A stretch of 21,153 nucleotides of DNA from the NCBI GenBank assembly GCA_003221435.1, contig QHRS01000024.1, positions 13,165-34,317 of the forward strand, given 5' to 3'. The translations under genes were made by a program, and so were the position numbers. The DNA comes from Candidatus Rokuibacteriota bacterium (GTDB lineage Bacteria > Methylomirabilota > Methylomirabilia > Rokubacteriales > CSP1-6). This document shows, piece by piece, positions 1-8,167 of the stretch (positions within the stretch are counted from its first letter, which is position 1; every line of letters begins with the position of its first letter). The notes under the pieces were generated by a model, which worked only from the letters and a program-made list of their open reading frames with translations, did not search any database and was not told the DNA's origin.

Positions 1-2057
1 CGAACGTGCCGAACCTCGACGCGCGCCTCGAAGGTGGCTTGCCCGCCGGGGATCCGCGCGTCGAGGCCTTCGCTCGCGTGCGGCGACAGGCAGGCCGCGC
101 CGCTCGTCAGCACATTGAGGCCCGGCCAGCCGTCGCGCATCCAGACGACGCCCGGCAGCACGTCCTCGGTGACCCGGGCGATCGCTCGGAAAGCTCCGCG
201 CTCGTTGTACAGCTCGATCGCGCGTCCCGATTGAACCGCCCGCGCGGCGGCGTCGCTCGGGTGGATCCATAGCTCGGGTTCCGGATCGGCTCCGGCGAGC
301 GTCGGCAGCGCGCGCCCGGCGTCGTAGAAGGCATGAAAGGCGGTGAGCGTCCGGCCCTGGCGGAACTCGAGCCCGAACGCGGATCCCGCGTGGTCCGCCG
401 GCGTGAAGGCCGGAAGCGGCGGCAGGCCGAGGGCCGCCCCGCGCTCGGAGTAGAACTCGACCTTGCCGGAGGGCGTCGGATAGCGGTGGTCGGCGTAGGG
501 CACGTGGTAGAGCCCGCCGCGCTCGACGAAGCCGCCGGCCTCGCGCAGCGCCTCGACGGTCACCGTCCCGCCACGCTGTGGCGCCAGGTATGCGTTCAGG
601 TAGTCCTCGACGTTCGCCCACGGGAAGAAGTCGGCGACGGGCACCCGGTCGGCCAGGTCGCGCAGCACCTGGATCAGCGCCCGCGCCTCCCCCTCGGGCT
701 CGAGGGCCTTCTCCATCAGATAGAGGTGGGTCGCCGTGTCCTTGAGGCCGATCTCCTCGAGCCACACCGTTCCCGGCAGGACGATGTCGGCCGCCCGGCG
801 GATCGTGTCGTTCGCGAAGATGTCGAAGGCGACGATCAACCCGATCTTCTCCAGATGTCGTTCCAGGCGTCCGGCGTCGGCGAACGAGGAGAGGAGATCG
901 GTCCCGAGCAGGAGCAGCACATCCAGGTGGCCGTCTTCGATCATCTTCGCCATCGACGGCATGTGGCTCGGCACGTACGTGCCGGGCGGTCGGCGATCGG
1001 CGGCCATGAGATCGGCGAAGGCCTCGCCGGTCGGGAACGATCGATGGCGCGGGCCGAGCCCGCCGCCGGCGATTCCGAGCTGGCCGGTGAGCGCGGGGAG
1101 GGTCGAGATGGCGCGGCCCGGTTGCCAGCCGTGGCGGTGCTTGGCGATCGAGCTGCCGCCGACGAGAATCATCGCCGGGCGCGTGGTCGCGTAGAGCCGC
1201 GCCAGGCGCGTGATGGCCTCGGCGTCGAGCCCGGTGTGGCCGGCGGCCCACGCCGGCGTCAGCTCGGCGAGGCTCGCCGCGTACGCGGGGAAGCCGACCG
1301 TGTGCTGCGCGATGAACTCGCGGTCGATGAGGCCCTCGGCGACCAGGACGTGCGCCATCGCGAGCGCGAGGGCCGCGTCGCTGCCGGGGCGGATCAGGTA
1401 GATCTCGTCCGCGTGGCGCGCGGCTTCCGTTCGCCGCACGTCGATGACAACGACGCGCGCGCCGCGCCGGCGGGCCTCGACGACGTGCGGCGCCGTCGTC
1501 GGCTGGCTCGCGAGGTTGGCGCCCCACAGGATGACGAGGTTGGAGTGGGCGGCCAGGTCCTCCTTGGTATGGGCTTCGAGCACGCCCGTGAGCCCGAGGC
1601 CGTACGCGCCGAGCGCCCAGCAGATGATCGCGGGGTTCCACACCTGAAACCCGCCGAGGTGGCCGAAGCGCATGATCAACGGGCGCGCGATCGTGCTGAC
1701 GTACGCGCCGTGGCCGAACCACACGCCGACGCGCTCGGGGTGAGTCCCGCGGATGCGGCCCGCGATCTCGTCGAGCGCCGCCGCCCAGCCGATCTCGCGC
1801 CAGGCATCGTCGCCGCGCGCGCCGTCCCGCCGGAGCGGCACACGCAGCCGCCGCTCGTTGTGGGGGATCTCGATCGCCGCGCGCCCGCGGATGCAGAGGA
1901 AGCCGCGACTGTCGGGATTGTCGGGATCGCCGCTAACACTCAGAGCGCGTGAAAGAATCGTCGCTCCGCGCCCGTCCTCGCCGATCTCGACCAGCATCCC
2001 GCAGTACGTGGGATGGCAATTCATCGGGCACATCGTTCGGACCCGTGTAACGCCCAC
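1..2057 (-). CDS. Molybdopterin-dependent oxidoreductase, DMSO reductase family (C-terminus beyond window edge)
   Basis: Large catalytic subunit of a Mo/W-bisMGD oxidoreductase; 685 residues are visible with no stop before the left edge. An N-terminal [4Fe-4S] site is formed by Cys10, Cys14, Cys19 and Cys55 (CPMNCHPTYCG, then FLCIRGR). The gap of 35 residues before the last Cys is longer than usual because of a short insertion. Cys146 in NPAIICWALG is the likely Mo ligand; it is an ordinary TGC codon. The visible end (PGGQATFEARVEVRHV) lies in the MGD-binding C-terminal domain, so little is missing. The GTG start is chosen because GGAGGT lies 4 nt upstream; a weaker alternative is the ATG at codon 9. 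A TATACT hexamer at 2088-2093 on this strand may be its -10 box. No Tat signal is seen, so it is probably cytoplasmic. Substrate cannot be told; partner subunits may lie to the left. Confidence 0.9.
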   Translation of the reverse strand, partial: MGVTRVRTMCPMNCHPTYCGMLVEIGEDGRGATILSRALSVSGDPDNPDSRGFLCIRGRAAIEIPHNERRLRVPLRRDGARGDDAWREIGWAAALDEIAGRIRGTHPERVGVWFGHGAYVSTIARPLIMRFGHLGGFQVWNPAIICWALGAYGLGLTGVLEAHTKEDLAAHSNLVILWGANLASQPTTAPHVVEARRRGARVVVIDVRRTEAARHADEIYLIRPGSDAALALAMAHVLVAEGLIDREFIAQHTVGFPAYAASLAELTPAWAAGHTGLDAEAITRLARLYATTRPAMILVGGSSIAKHRHGWQPGRAISTLPALTGQLGIAGGGLGPRHRSFPTGEAFADLMAADRRPPGTYVPSHMPSMAKMIEDGHLDVLLLLGTDLLSSFADAGRLERHLEKIGLIVAFDIFANDTIRRAADIVLPGTVWLEEIGLKDTATHLYLMEKALEPEGEARALIQVLRDLADRVPVADFFPWANVEDYLNAYLAPQRGGTVTVEALREAGGFVERGGLYHVPYADHRYPTPSGKVEFYSERGAALGLPPLPAFTPADHAGSAFGLEFRQGRTLTAFHAFYDAGRALPTLAGADPEPELWIHPSDAAARAVQSGRAIELYNERGAFRAIARVTEDVLPGVVWMRDGWPGLNVLTSGAACLSPHASEGLDARIPGGQATFEARVEVRHV

Positions 2058-2106
2058 GCTGACCTCCCGTCGGCTACGACGGAAGCCAGTATACGCGGTG
2101 GCCCTG

Positions 2107-2234
2107 GCAGGCCGCCCAAGAAGGTCCAGATGCGAGGCGGCGACGGAGCGACGACCGAGACGTGACAGCGGTTGTACGTCGCAGGGAGGAGCGACCGAGC
2201 CAACGACGCAGATGGGCCTTCTTCGGCGGCCTGC
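2107..2234. repeat. Interspersed structured repeat, family A, copy 1
   Basis: A 128-nt element bounded by imperfect terminal inverted repeats of about 28 nt: the left end begins GCAGGCCGC and the right end finishes GCGGCCTGC, with matching AAGG.CCA..TGCG inside. A near-identical element lies at 5379-5504; the two differ at about ten positions plus a 2-nt indel. No protein is convincingly encoded. It lies between two divergent genes, 6 nt upstream of the sorA -35 box. It resembles a REP/MITE-type mobile palindrome. Confidence 0.8.
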
Positions 2235-2240
2235 GAGGGC

Positions 2241-2269
2241 TTGACACGGGGTGCGGCTCGCCCTAGAAC
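2241..2269 (+). promoter_or_regulatory. Sigma-70-type promoter for sorAB
   Basis: TTGACA at 2241-2246, a 17-nt spacer, then TAGAAC at 2264-2269. The -35 hexamer is the full consensus and the spacing is optimal. Predicted transcription start is near 2276, about 35 nt before the sorA ATG. The position rules out the longer possible start at 2251, which would lie inside the promoter. Confidence 0.65.
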
Positions 2270-2310
2270 TCGACTCACCGACGCATGAGTCCCGACTCCG
2301 GGAGGTCCTG

Positions 2311-3519
2311 ATGTCCCATCAGTTGTCGCGGAGACGATTCGTCCTCGGCCTCGGCGCCGCCGGCGCGGGCCACTTGCTGTCACGCGCCGTGGCCGAGGCC
2401 GCCGCGCCGGACCCGCTCCTCGCGGGCCGGCCGCTCGTCCGGTACCCCCAGAAGACCGACCTCATCCTGCTGACTTCGCGGCCGCCGCAGCTCGAGACGC
2501 CCATGACGTACTTCGACCGTGCGATCACGCCGAACGAGGCCTTCTTCGTGCGCTATCACCTCTTCCCGATCCCGACGCGCGTGAGCCTCGACGAGTGGCG
2601 GCTGCGCGTCGGCGGCCACGTCGACCGCGCGCTCGAGCTGTCCATGGAGGATCTGAAGACGAAGTTTCGACCGGTGGCGCTCACCGCGGTGTGCCAGTGC
2701 TCGGGCAACAGCCGCGGCAGGTTCTCGCCCCGGGTGCTCGGCGGCCAGTGGGGCGACGGCGCGATGGGCAACGCCGAGTGGGTGGGCGCGCGGCTGCGCG
2801 ACGTGCTGGAGGCGGCGGGCGTCCGCCAGGGCGCGGTGGACGTGACGTTCAACGGGCTGGACGCGCCGGCCTTGCCCTCGGTGCCTGACTTCGTGAAGAG
2901 CCTCCCGGTGGCGCGGGTAATGGACTGGCCGGACGTCCTGATCGCCTACCGGATGAACGGGCAGCCGCTCCCGATGCTGAACGGCTTTCCGGCGCGACTG
3001 GTCGTGCCCGGCTGGTATGCGACCTACTGGGTCAAGAACCTTTCGGACATCACCGTGACCGATCAGCCGTTTGAAAAGTTCTGGATGAAGCCCGCGTACC
3101 GCATTCCCGATAACCCGTGCGGCTGCGTCGAGCCGGGGACCACGCCCGCGCGCACGGTGCCGATCAGCCGGATGACGACGCGCTCGTTCATCGCGTCGCC
3201 GGCGAGCGGGTCGCGTGTCGGCGCGGGAGCGCCGACGACGCTGAAGGGGATCGCGTTCGACGGGGAGTACGGGATCCGCGCCGTCGAGATATCGGACGAC
3301 GGCGGCCGGACCTGGCGCGCGACCGACCTCGGCGCCGATCTCGGCCGCTACTCGTTCCGCGAGTGGTCGGCGCGCTGGACACCCCGCCAGCGGGGGCCGC
3401 ACACGATCATGGTCCGCGCGTTCAACAGCATCGGCGAGTCGCAGGGTCTGGAGCCGCTCTGGAACCCCGCCGGCTATCTGCGCAACGTCGTCGAGCACAT
3501 CGACCTCGAGGTCGGGTGA
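2311..3519 (+). CDS. sorA: Sulfite dehydrogenase (sulfite:cytochrome c oxidoreductase) molybdenum subunit, SorA-like
   Basis: Oxidises sulfite to sulfate in the periplasm and passes electrons to a c-type cytochrome. The 402-residue protein starts with a twin-arginine signal (SRRRFVLGLG, residues 6-15), so it is exported folded with its cofactor. The sulfite oxidase Moco domain carries the Mo-ligand Cys130 in QCSGNSR, followed by GGQWGDGAMGNAEW and by GFPARLVVPGWYATYWVK, typical of SorA/sulfite oxidase. A Mo-co dimerisation domain fills the C-terminal third (roughly residues 280-400). The start at 2311 has GGAGGT 4 nt upstream and follows the promoter at 2241-2269. The stop abuts the ATG of the cytochrome gene, the usual sorAB order. 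The alternative of SoxC is less likely because no other sox gene is present. Substrate is inferred from family and neighbour. Confidence 0.9.
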   Translation: MSHQLSRRRFVLGLGAAGAGHLLSRAVAEAAAPDPLLAGRPLVRYPQKTDLILLTSRPPQLETPMTYFDRAITPNEAFFVRYHLFPIPTRVSLDEWRLRVGGHVDRALELSMEDLKTKFRPVALTAVCQCSGNSRGRFSPRVLGGQWGDGAMGNAEWVGARLRDVLEAAGVRQGAVDVTFNGLDAPALPSVPDFVKSLPVARVMDWPDVLIAYRMNGQPLPMLNGFPARLVVPGWYATYWVKNLSDITVTDQPFEKFWMKPAYRIPDNPCGCVEPGTTPARTVPISRMTTRSFIASPASGSRVGAGAPTTLKGIAFDGEYGIRAVEISDDGGRTWRATDLGADLGRYSFREWSARWTPRQRGPHTIMVRAFNSIGESQGLEPLWNPAGYLRNVVEHIDLEVG

Positions 3520-3840
3520 ATGCGAACGCTGGCGCGGGCCCTCCTTGTCGGTGCGGTCCTGCTCTCGCACGCGGTCGTGGCCGCCGCGGCGGACACGGTG
3601 ACCATCACGCTCCCGCCGGATCACGGCGCGCTCCCGCCGGGGCCCGGGATGGAGGTCACCCAGAAGGCCTGCCAGACGTGCCACTCGACCGACTACATCG
3701 CCATGCAACCCCGGGGCGGGGAGGCCCAGTGGCGGGCCGTCGTGACGAAGATGATCAAGGTGTTCGGCGCGCCGATCCCCGATGACGACGCGCGGGCGAT
3801 CGTCGAGTACCTCGCGCGCGAGTACGGCCCGTCCCGGTGA
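3520..3840 (+). CDS. sorB: c-type cytochrome subunit of sulfite dehydrogenase, SorB-like
   Basis: A 106-residue monohaem cytochrome c, the electron acceptor for SorA. An N-terminal Sec signal peptide (about residues 1-24, ending AVVAAAA) exports it, and the haem site is C51-Q-T-C54-H55. Conserved GxxxW- and Y-containing helices follow (EAQWRAVVTKM; ARAIVEYLAREYG), as in the SorB family. Met60 or Met75 is the likely second axial ligand, but I cannot choose between them. The ATG directly follows the sorA TGA with no spacer, so translation is probably coupled. Size and pairing match SorB. Confidence 0.88.
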   Translation: MRTLARALLVGAVLLSHAVVAAAADTVTITLPPDHGALPPGPGMEVTQKACQTCHSTDYIAMQPRGGEAQWRAVVTKMIKVFGAPIPDDDARAIVEYLAREYGPSR

Positions 3841-3861
3841 CCGGCCGGGGCCCGTTCCGGG

Positions 3862-3870
3862 TGCTATAAT
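3862..3870 (+). promoter_or_regulatory. Extended -10 promoter for glcD
   Basis: TGC followed by a perfect TATAAT (3865-3870) makes an extended -10 element, which can act without a -35 box; no good -35 hexamer is present. It lies in the 52-nt gap after sorB. Predicted start is near 3877, upstream of the ATG at 3893 but downstream of the alternative ATG at 3869. Confidence 0.5.
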
Positions 3871-3892
3871 GGCGGCCACATTGGCGGCCACC

Positions 3893-5359
3893 ATGACCGG
3901 TGAGCGCAAGCAGACCCTCCGCCGAGAGCTCGAGGCGATCGTCGGCCGCGGTGCCGTTCTGTCGGATCCTGAGGAGCTGCTCGTCTACGAATCCGACGGT
4001 CTCACGCTCTTCCGCGCCCTCGCTGATTTCGTCGTCTTCCCCCGGTCCACTGAGCACGTCGCCGCGATCGTCAAGCTCGCCGACCGGGAGAAGCTGCCGT
4101 TCGTGGCGCGGGGCGCCGGGACGGGGCTGTCGGGCGGGTGCCTGCCGAGCGAGGGCGGCCTCGTCATCTCGCTGATGCGGATGAACCGGATCCTCGAGAT
4201 CGACTACGACAATCAGCTCGCCGTCGTCGAGCCGGGCCTCGTGAACCTGCACCTCTCCTGGGCCGTCGGGCCGCGCGGATACTATTACGCCCCGGATCCG
4301 TCGAGCCAGCAGGCGTGCACGATCGGCGGCAATATCGCCAACAACTCCGGCGGCCCGCACACGCTGAAGTACGGCGTGACGGCCAATCACGTGCTCGGGC
4401 TCGAGGTGGTCCTGCCTGACGGCGAGGTCGCCTGGCTCGGCGGCCGCACGCGCGATCCCAACGGCTACGACCTCGCGGGCGTGTTCGTCGGCTCCGAGGG
4501 CACGTTCGGTATCGCGACCAAGATCGTCGTGCGAATTCTCAAAAAGCCGCAGGCCGTGCAGACGGTGCTCGCCGTCTTCGACGAGGTCACCCACGCCTCG
4601 GACGCGGTCTCCGCGGTGATCGCCCGGGGGCTCGTCCCGGCGGCCATGGAGATGATCGACCAGCTCACGATCCAGGCGGTCGAGGACGCGTTCGGGTGCG
4701 GGTACCCGCGCGACGCGGCGGCCGCGTTGCTGATCGAGGTCGACGGCCTGGCGGCGGGCATGGCGTCGCAGCTCGAGCGCATCGTCGCGGCGTGCCGCGA
4801 GTGCGGCGCGCGGGACGTGCGCGCGGCGAAGGACGAGGCCGAACGCCAGCTCCTCTGGAAGGGCCGCAAGTCCGCGTTCGGCTCGTACGGGCGCGTGTCG
4901 CCCGCGTACATGGTCATGGACGGTGTGATCCCGCGGACGCGGCTTCCGTACGTGCTCGATCGCGTCAACGCGATCGTCCGGACCCACGGCCTCCGCGTCG
5001 GCAACGTCTTCCATGCGGGCGACGGGAACCTGCACCCGAACATCCTTTACGATCCGCGCATTCCCGGCGAGGAGGCGCGCGTCCTCGCCGCGGGAGCCGA
5101 GATCATGAAGGTCTGCGCCGAGGTCGGCGGCTCGATCTCGGGCGAGCACGGCATCGGGCTCGAGAAGGCGGACTTCATGCCGTTCATCTTCAGCGAGGCG
5201 GACCTGGAGCTGATGCGGCGTCTGAAGGAAGCGTTCAATCCGGGCGGGCTCTGCAACCCCGGCAAGATCTTCCCGACGAAGAAATCGTGTGTCGAAGTCG
5301 GCCCGGTCGCCTACCGGCCGCACGCCATCGAAGAGAAGGGGCTCGCCCAGCGCTTCTAG
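3893..5359 (+). CDS. glcD: Glycolate oxidase FAD subunit GlcD
   Basis: Catalytic flavoprotein of the glycolate oxidase complex (glycolate to glyoxylate), vanillyl-alcohol-oxidase/PCMH family. The FAD-binding half includes FVARGAGTGLSGG (from about residue 70), TIGGNIANNSGG and FVGSEGTFGIATK. The C-terminal FAD-oxidase domain has GNVFHAGDGNLHPN and GSISGEHGIGLEK (near residue 415), both hallmarks of GlcD and D-lactate dehydrogenases. With the 3893 start it is 488 residues, near the usual length. An in-frame ATG at 3869 would add 8 residues but overlaps the TATAAT at 3865-3870, so I prefer 3893; neither has a clear ribosome site. glcE and glcF follow, which argues for glycolate rather than lactate. 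A repeat begins 19 nt after the stop. Confidence 0.88.
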   Translation: MTGERKQTLRRELEAIVGRGAVLSDPEELLVYESDGLTLFRALADFVVFPRSTEHVAAIVKLADREKLPFVARGAGTGLSGGCLPSEGGLVISLMRMNRILEIDYDNQLAVVEPGLVNLHLSWAVGPRGYYYAPDPSSQQACTIGGNIANNSGGPHTLKYGVTANHVLGLEVVLPDGEVAWLGGRTRDPNGYDLAGVFVGSEGTFGIATKIVVRILKKPQAVQTVLAVFDEVTHASDAVSAVIARGLVPAAMEMIDQLTIQAVEDAFGCGYPRDAAAALLIEVDGLAAGMASQLERIVAACRECGARDVRAAKDEAERQLLWKGRKSAFGSYGRVSPAYMVMDGVIPRTRLPYVLDRVNAIVRTHGLRVGNVFHAGDGNLHPNILYDPRIPGEEARVLAAGAEIMKVCAEVGGSISGEHGIGLEKADFMPFIFSEADLELMRRLKEAFNPGGLCNPGKIFPTKKSCVEVGPVAYRPHAIEEKGLAQRF

Positions 5360-5378
5360 CGGGATGCTGAAAAACGCG

Positions 5379-5504
5379 GCAGGCCGCTCAAAAAGGTCCA
5401 GATGCGAGGCGGCGAGGGAGCGACAACTGAGACGTACGCGGTTGTACGTCGCAAGGAGGAGCGACCGAGCCAACGACGCAGATGGGCCTTTTTCAGCGGC
5501 CTGC
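5379..5504. repeat. Interspersed structured repeat, family A, copy 2
   Basis: A 126-nt near-copy of the element at 2107-2234, with better-preserved ends: 28-nt inverted repeats starting GCAGGCCGC and ending GCGGCCTGC. An inner hairpin is visible (GACGTAC, 6-nt loop, GTACGTC; 5431-5450). It fills nearly all of the glcD-glcE gap. Transcribed, it would fold into a long hairpin that could stabilise the glcD message or reduce read-through into glcE. Confidence 0.82.
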
Positions 5505-5528
5505 TAGCGCGGACGGTCCGACTGGCCA

Positions 5529-6842
5529 TTGGCAGACGACATTCTTGCCGCTCTCCGGGGCGTCGTCGGCCCCTCCAACCTCCTGACCGGCGTCGAGCTC
5601 TCACCGTACGTCCTCGAGGGGCGGACGCCGATGGCCGCCGCGTTCCCCGGCTCCGTCGAGGAAGTCAGCGCCGTCCTCACCCTTGCCAACGACGCCTCGG
5701 TCCCCGTGACGCCGTGGGGCGGCGGGACCGCCATGAGCGTCGGGGCGCCGCCGACCCGGTCGGGCATCGTGCTCGGTCTCCGGCGCATGAACCGCCTGCT
5801 CGAGCACGAGCCCGGCGACCTGACCGCGACGGTCCAGGCCGGCATGACGATGCGGGACTTCCAGGCGGCGGTGCACGCACGCGGTCAGTGGCTGTCGCTC
5901 GATCCGCCGGATCCCGGTGCGGCGACGATCGGCGGGGTGCTCTCGGCGAACGCGTCCGGCGCGAGGAGGCACCTGTACGGGACGGCGCGCGATCTGCTGA
6001 TCGGCGTGACCATCGTGTGCGCCAGCGGTGCGATCGTCCGGGGCGGCGGCAAGGTCGTCAAGAACGTCGCCGGCTACGATCTGCCCAAGCTCTTCGTCGG
6101 CGCCTTCGGGACCCTCGGCGTGATCGTCGAGGCGACGGTGAAGCTGCGGCCGAAGCCCGAGGTGGAGACGCTGGTCGCGGCGCGGTTCGAGAGCCTGAAG
6201 GACTGCGGGCTCGCGGTGTGCGCCGTGATGGGCTCCGACCTGATTCCGTCTGCGATCGACCTCCTCGACGGCGAGGCGGCGGCCGCGATCGGCCTCCCTG
6301 GCGAACGACCGGCGCTGGTGGTCGGGTTCGACGGCCTCGCCGAGCAGGTGGAATGGCAGCGCGCGGAACTGGCACGGCTCTGCGCCGAGCTGGGCGGCGA
6401 CGATCTGCGGGATCTGCCGGCCGAGACCTGGGCCCGGCTGTCGGTGGCGGCGCCCCGCGCGCTGACGGACCCGGTGGCGGTGATGCGCCTCTCCGTCCTG
6501 CCCGCGCGCGTGACCGAAGTCATCGAGCGGGCCGGGGCGACCGCGCGAGGGCTCGGGCTGCGCGCCGCGTTCTCGGCTCACGCGGGCGTCGGCTCGATCA
6601 CCGGCGCGCTCGCGCGGGGACGCGACGCGGTCGACGCGGTCGTGTCGACGCTGCGCGACTGGCGGGACGCCGCGCGCGCGGGCGGCGGTCACGCGGCCGT
6701 GGAAGCCGCCCCGCTCGCCGTGAAGGAGCTCGTGAGCGTGTGGGACCAGCCCGGCGCGGCGATTCGGATCATGCGGCGGATCAAGACCCAGCTTGACCCG
6801 AAGGGCATCTTGAATCCCGGCCGCTTCGTCGGAGGCCTCTGA
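5529..6842 (+). CDS. glcE: Glycolate oxidase FAD-binding subunit GlcE
   Basis: Second FAD-binding subunit of glycolate oxidase, 437 residues. It has the PCMH fold, with TPWGGGTAMSVG (about residues 60-71), TIGGVLSANASG, KNVAGYDLPKLFVGAFGTLG and the C-terminal LDPKGILNPGRF. It lacks the GEHGIG domain of GlcD, which separates the two. The start is TTG at 5529: an in-frame TAG at 5505-5507, at the edge of the upstream repeat, leaves no other initiation codon, and no ribosome site is obvious. The TGA shares a base with the glcF ATG (TGATG), so glcE and glcF are likely translationally coupled. The poor start and the intervening repeat suggest glcE expression differs from glcD. Confidence 0.87.
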   Translation: MADDILAALRGVVGPSNLLTGVELSPYVLEGRTPMAAAFPGSVEEVSAVLTLANDASVPVTPWGGGTAMSVGAPPTRSGIVLGLRRMNRLLEHEPGDLTATVQAGMTMRDFQAAVHARGQWLSLDPPDPGAATIGGVLSANASGARRHLYGTARDLLIGVTIVCASGAIVRGGGKVVKNVAGYDLPKLFVGAFGTLGVIVEATVKLRPKPEVETLVAARFESLKDCGLAVCAVMGSDLIPSAIDLLDGEAAAAIGLPGERPALVVGFDGLAEQVEWQRAELARLCAELGGDDLRDLPAETWARLSVAAPRALTDPVAVMRLSVLPARVTEVIERAGATARGLGLRAAFSAHAGVGSITGALARGRDAVDAVVSTLRDWRDAARAGGGHAAVEAAPLAVKELVSVWDQPGAAIRIMRRIKTQLDPKGILNPGRFVGGL

Positions 6843-8167
6843 TGCCGCCGCACGCGACGGAACACGCGACGCTCGGTCCGCCCGCCCGAGCTCTCGAGCT
6901 CCACGGTCTCTCGGTGGAGGGGGTCAATCAGTGCGTGCACTGCGGGCTCTGCCTCGCCTACTGCCCGACGTTTTCCGAGCTGGGCACCGAGATGGACTCG
7001 CCGCGCGGCCGCATCCTCCTGATCAAGTCGCTCGCCGAGGGCCGGATCGCGCTGACCGACTCGACCGTCGAGCACCTGTCCCTGTGCCTCGACTGCCGGG
7101 CGTGCGAGACCGTCTGCCCGGCCGGCGTGCCGTACGGCCGGCTCATCGAGGCGGCGAAGGCGGAGATCGAGCATCAGCGCCCGGGCAGCCTGGTGCGGCG
7201 CGCGTTCCGCTGGGTGAATTTCGGCCTTCTGCTCTCGCGCCCGCGCCTGCTCTCGCTGATGGCGGCGAGCCTGCGGGTCTACCAGATCAGCGGGTTCCGG
7301 CGCCTCGTGCGCGGGAGCGGCCTGCTGAAGCTCCTGCCAGGCGCGCTCGCGGCGTGGGAAGCGCTGCTGCCCGACATGCCCCCGGCGTCCGCGCGGGCGC
7401 CGCTGCCGCCCGTGATGCCGGCCGAGGGCGAGCGCCGCGCGCGCGTCGCGCTGCTCACGGGCTGCATCCAGCAGGTGGTGTTCGGCGCCGACAACCGCGC
7501 GACCGCGGCGGTGCTGGTGAAGAACGGGTACGAGGTCGTGGTGCCGCAGGATCAGGGCTGCTGCGGCGCGCTCAATGCGCACGGCGGCGATCACGCCCGC
7601 GCCCTCACGCTGGCCCGGCAGACGATCGACGCGTTCGAGGGGGCGCGCGCCGACGCCGTGGTCGTGAACACGTCGGGCTGCGGCGCCCACATGAAAGGCT
7701 ACGCGTACCTGCTGAAGGACGACCCGGCGTACGCGTCCCGCGCCGCGAGGTTCGTCAAGTCGGTCCGTGACGTCTCCGAGTACCTCGCCCGGGAGCCGCT
7801 CCGCGGACCCCTCCGGCCGGTCCCCATGACCGTCACGTACCACGACCCGTGCCACGTCGTGCACGGCCAGAAGATCCGGACCGAGCCGCGGCGGCTGCTT
7901 GCCCAGATCCCGGGCCTCAGGGTCGTCGATCTCGCGGAGTCCGACTGGTGCTGTGGCTCAGCCGGGATCTACAACCTCACGCAGCCCGAGATGGCGGGCC
8001 GGCTGCTCGAGCGCAAGACCCGCCATGTCCTGGCGACCGGGGCCGAGGCGGTGGTGACGGCGAACCCGGGCTGCATCCTCCAGATCGCCCAGGGCCTCCG
8101 CGCGCGCGGATCGAGCGTGCGAGTGCTGCACATCGTGGAGGTGCTGAACCGCGCGTATGGAGGTTAA
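6842..8167 (+). CDS. glcF: Glycolate oxidase iron-sulfur subunit GlcF
   Basis: Electron-transfer subunit of glycolate oxidase, 441 residues. Two [4Fe-4S] motifs lie near the N-terminus: C31-x2-C34-x2-C37-x3-C41-P and C82-x2-C85-x2-C88-x3-C92-P. Two CCG domains follow, with GCIQQVVFG...DQGCCGALNAHGGDHA and YHDPCHVVHGQ...DWCCGSAGIYN, the heterodisulfide-reductase-like cysteine-rich repeats. It would link the flavin subunits GlcD and GlcE to the quinone pool at the membrane. It overlaps glcE by one base and overlaps the next gene by 11 bases, so it lies inside a tight operon. Confidence 0.92.
   Translation: MPPHATEHATLGPPARALELHGLSVEGVNQCVHCGLCLAYCPTFSELGTEMDSPRGRILLIKSLAEGRIALTDSTVEHLSLCLDCRACETVCPAGVPYGRLIEAAKAEIEHQRPGSLVRRAFRWVNFGLLLSRPRLLSLMAASLRVYQISGFRRLVRGSGLLKLLPGALAAWEALLPDMPPASARAPLPPVMPAEGERRARVALLTGCIQQVVFGADNRATAAVLVKNGYEVVVPQDQGCCGALNAHGGDHARALTLARQTIDAFEGARADAVVVNTSGCGAHMKGYAYLLKDDPAYASRAARFVKSVRDVSEYLAREPLRGPLRPVPMTVTYHDPCHVVHGQKIRTEPRRLLAQIPGLRVVDLAESDWCCGSAGIYNLTQPEMAGRLLERKTRHVLATGAEAVVTANPGCILQIAQGLRARGSSVRVLHIVEVLNRAYGG

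Noticed and set aside
1620..1622. Selenocysteine at the Mo-ligand position of the left-edge oxidoreductase
   Set aside because: The codon on the minus strand is TGC (Cys146), so that enzyme is not a selenoprotein at this site.
333..1952. Long plus-strand open frame of 539 codons opposite the molybdopterin oxidoreductase
   Set aside because: Its protein is Arg/Glu/Val-rich with no family motif, while the minus strand encodes a clear oxidoreductase with Fe-S and Mo ligands. It is a GC-rich shadow.
3755..5473. Minus-strand open frame of 572 codons opposite glcD
   Set aside because: Low-complexity Arg/Asp/Val-rich product without motifs; glcD on the plus strand is unmistakable.
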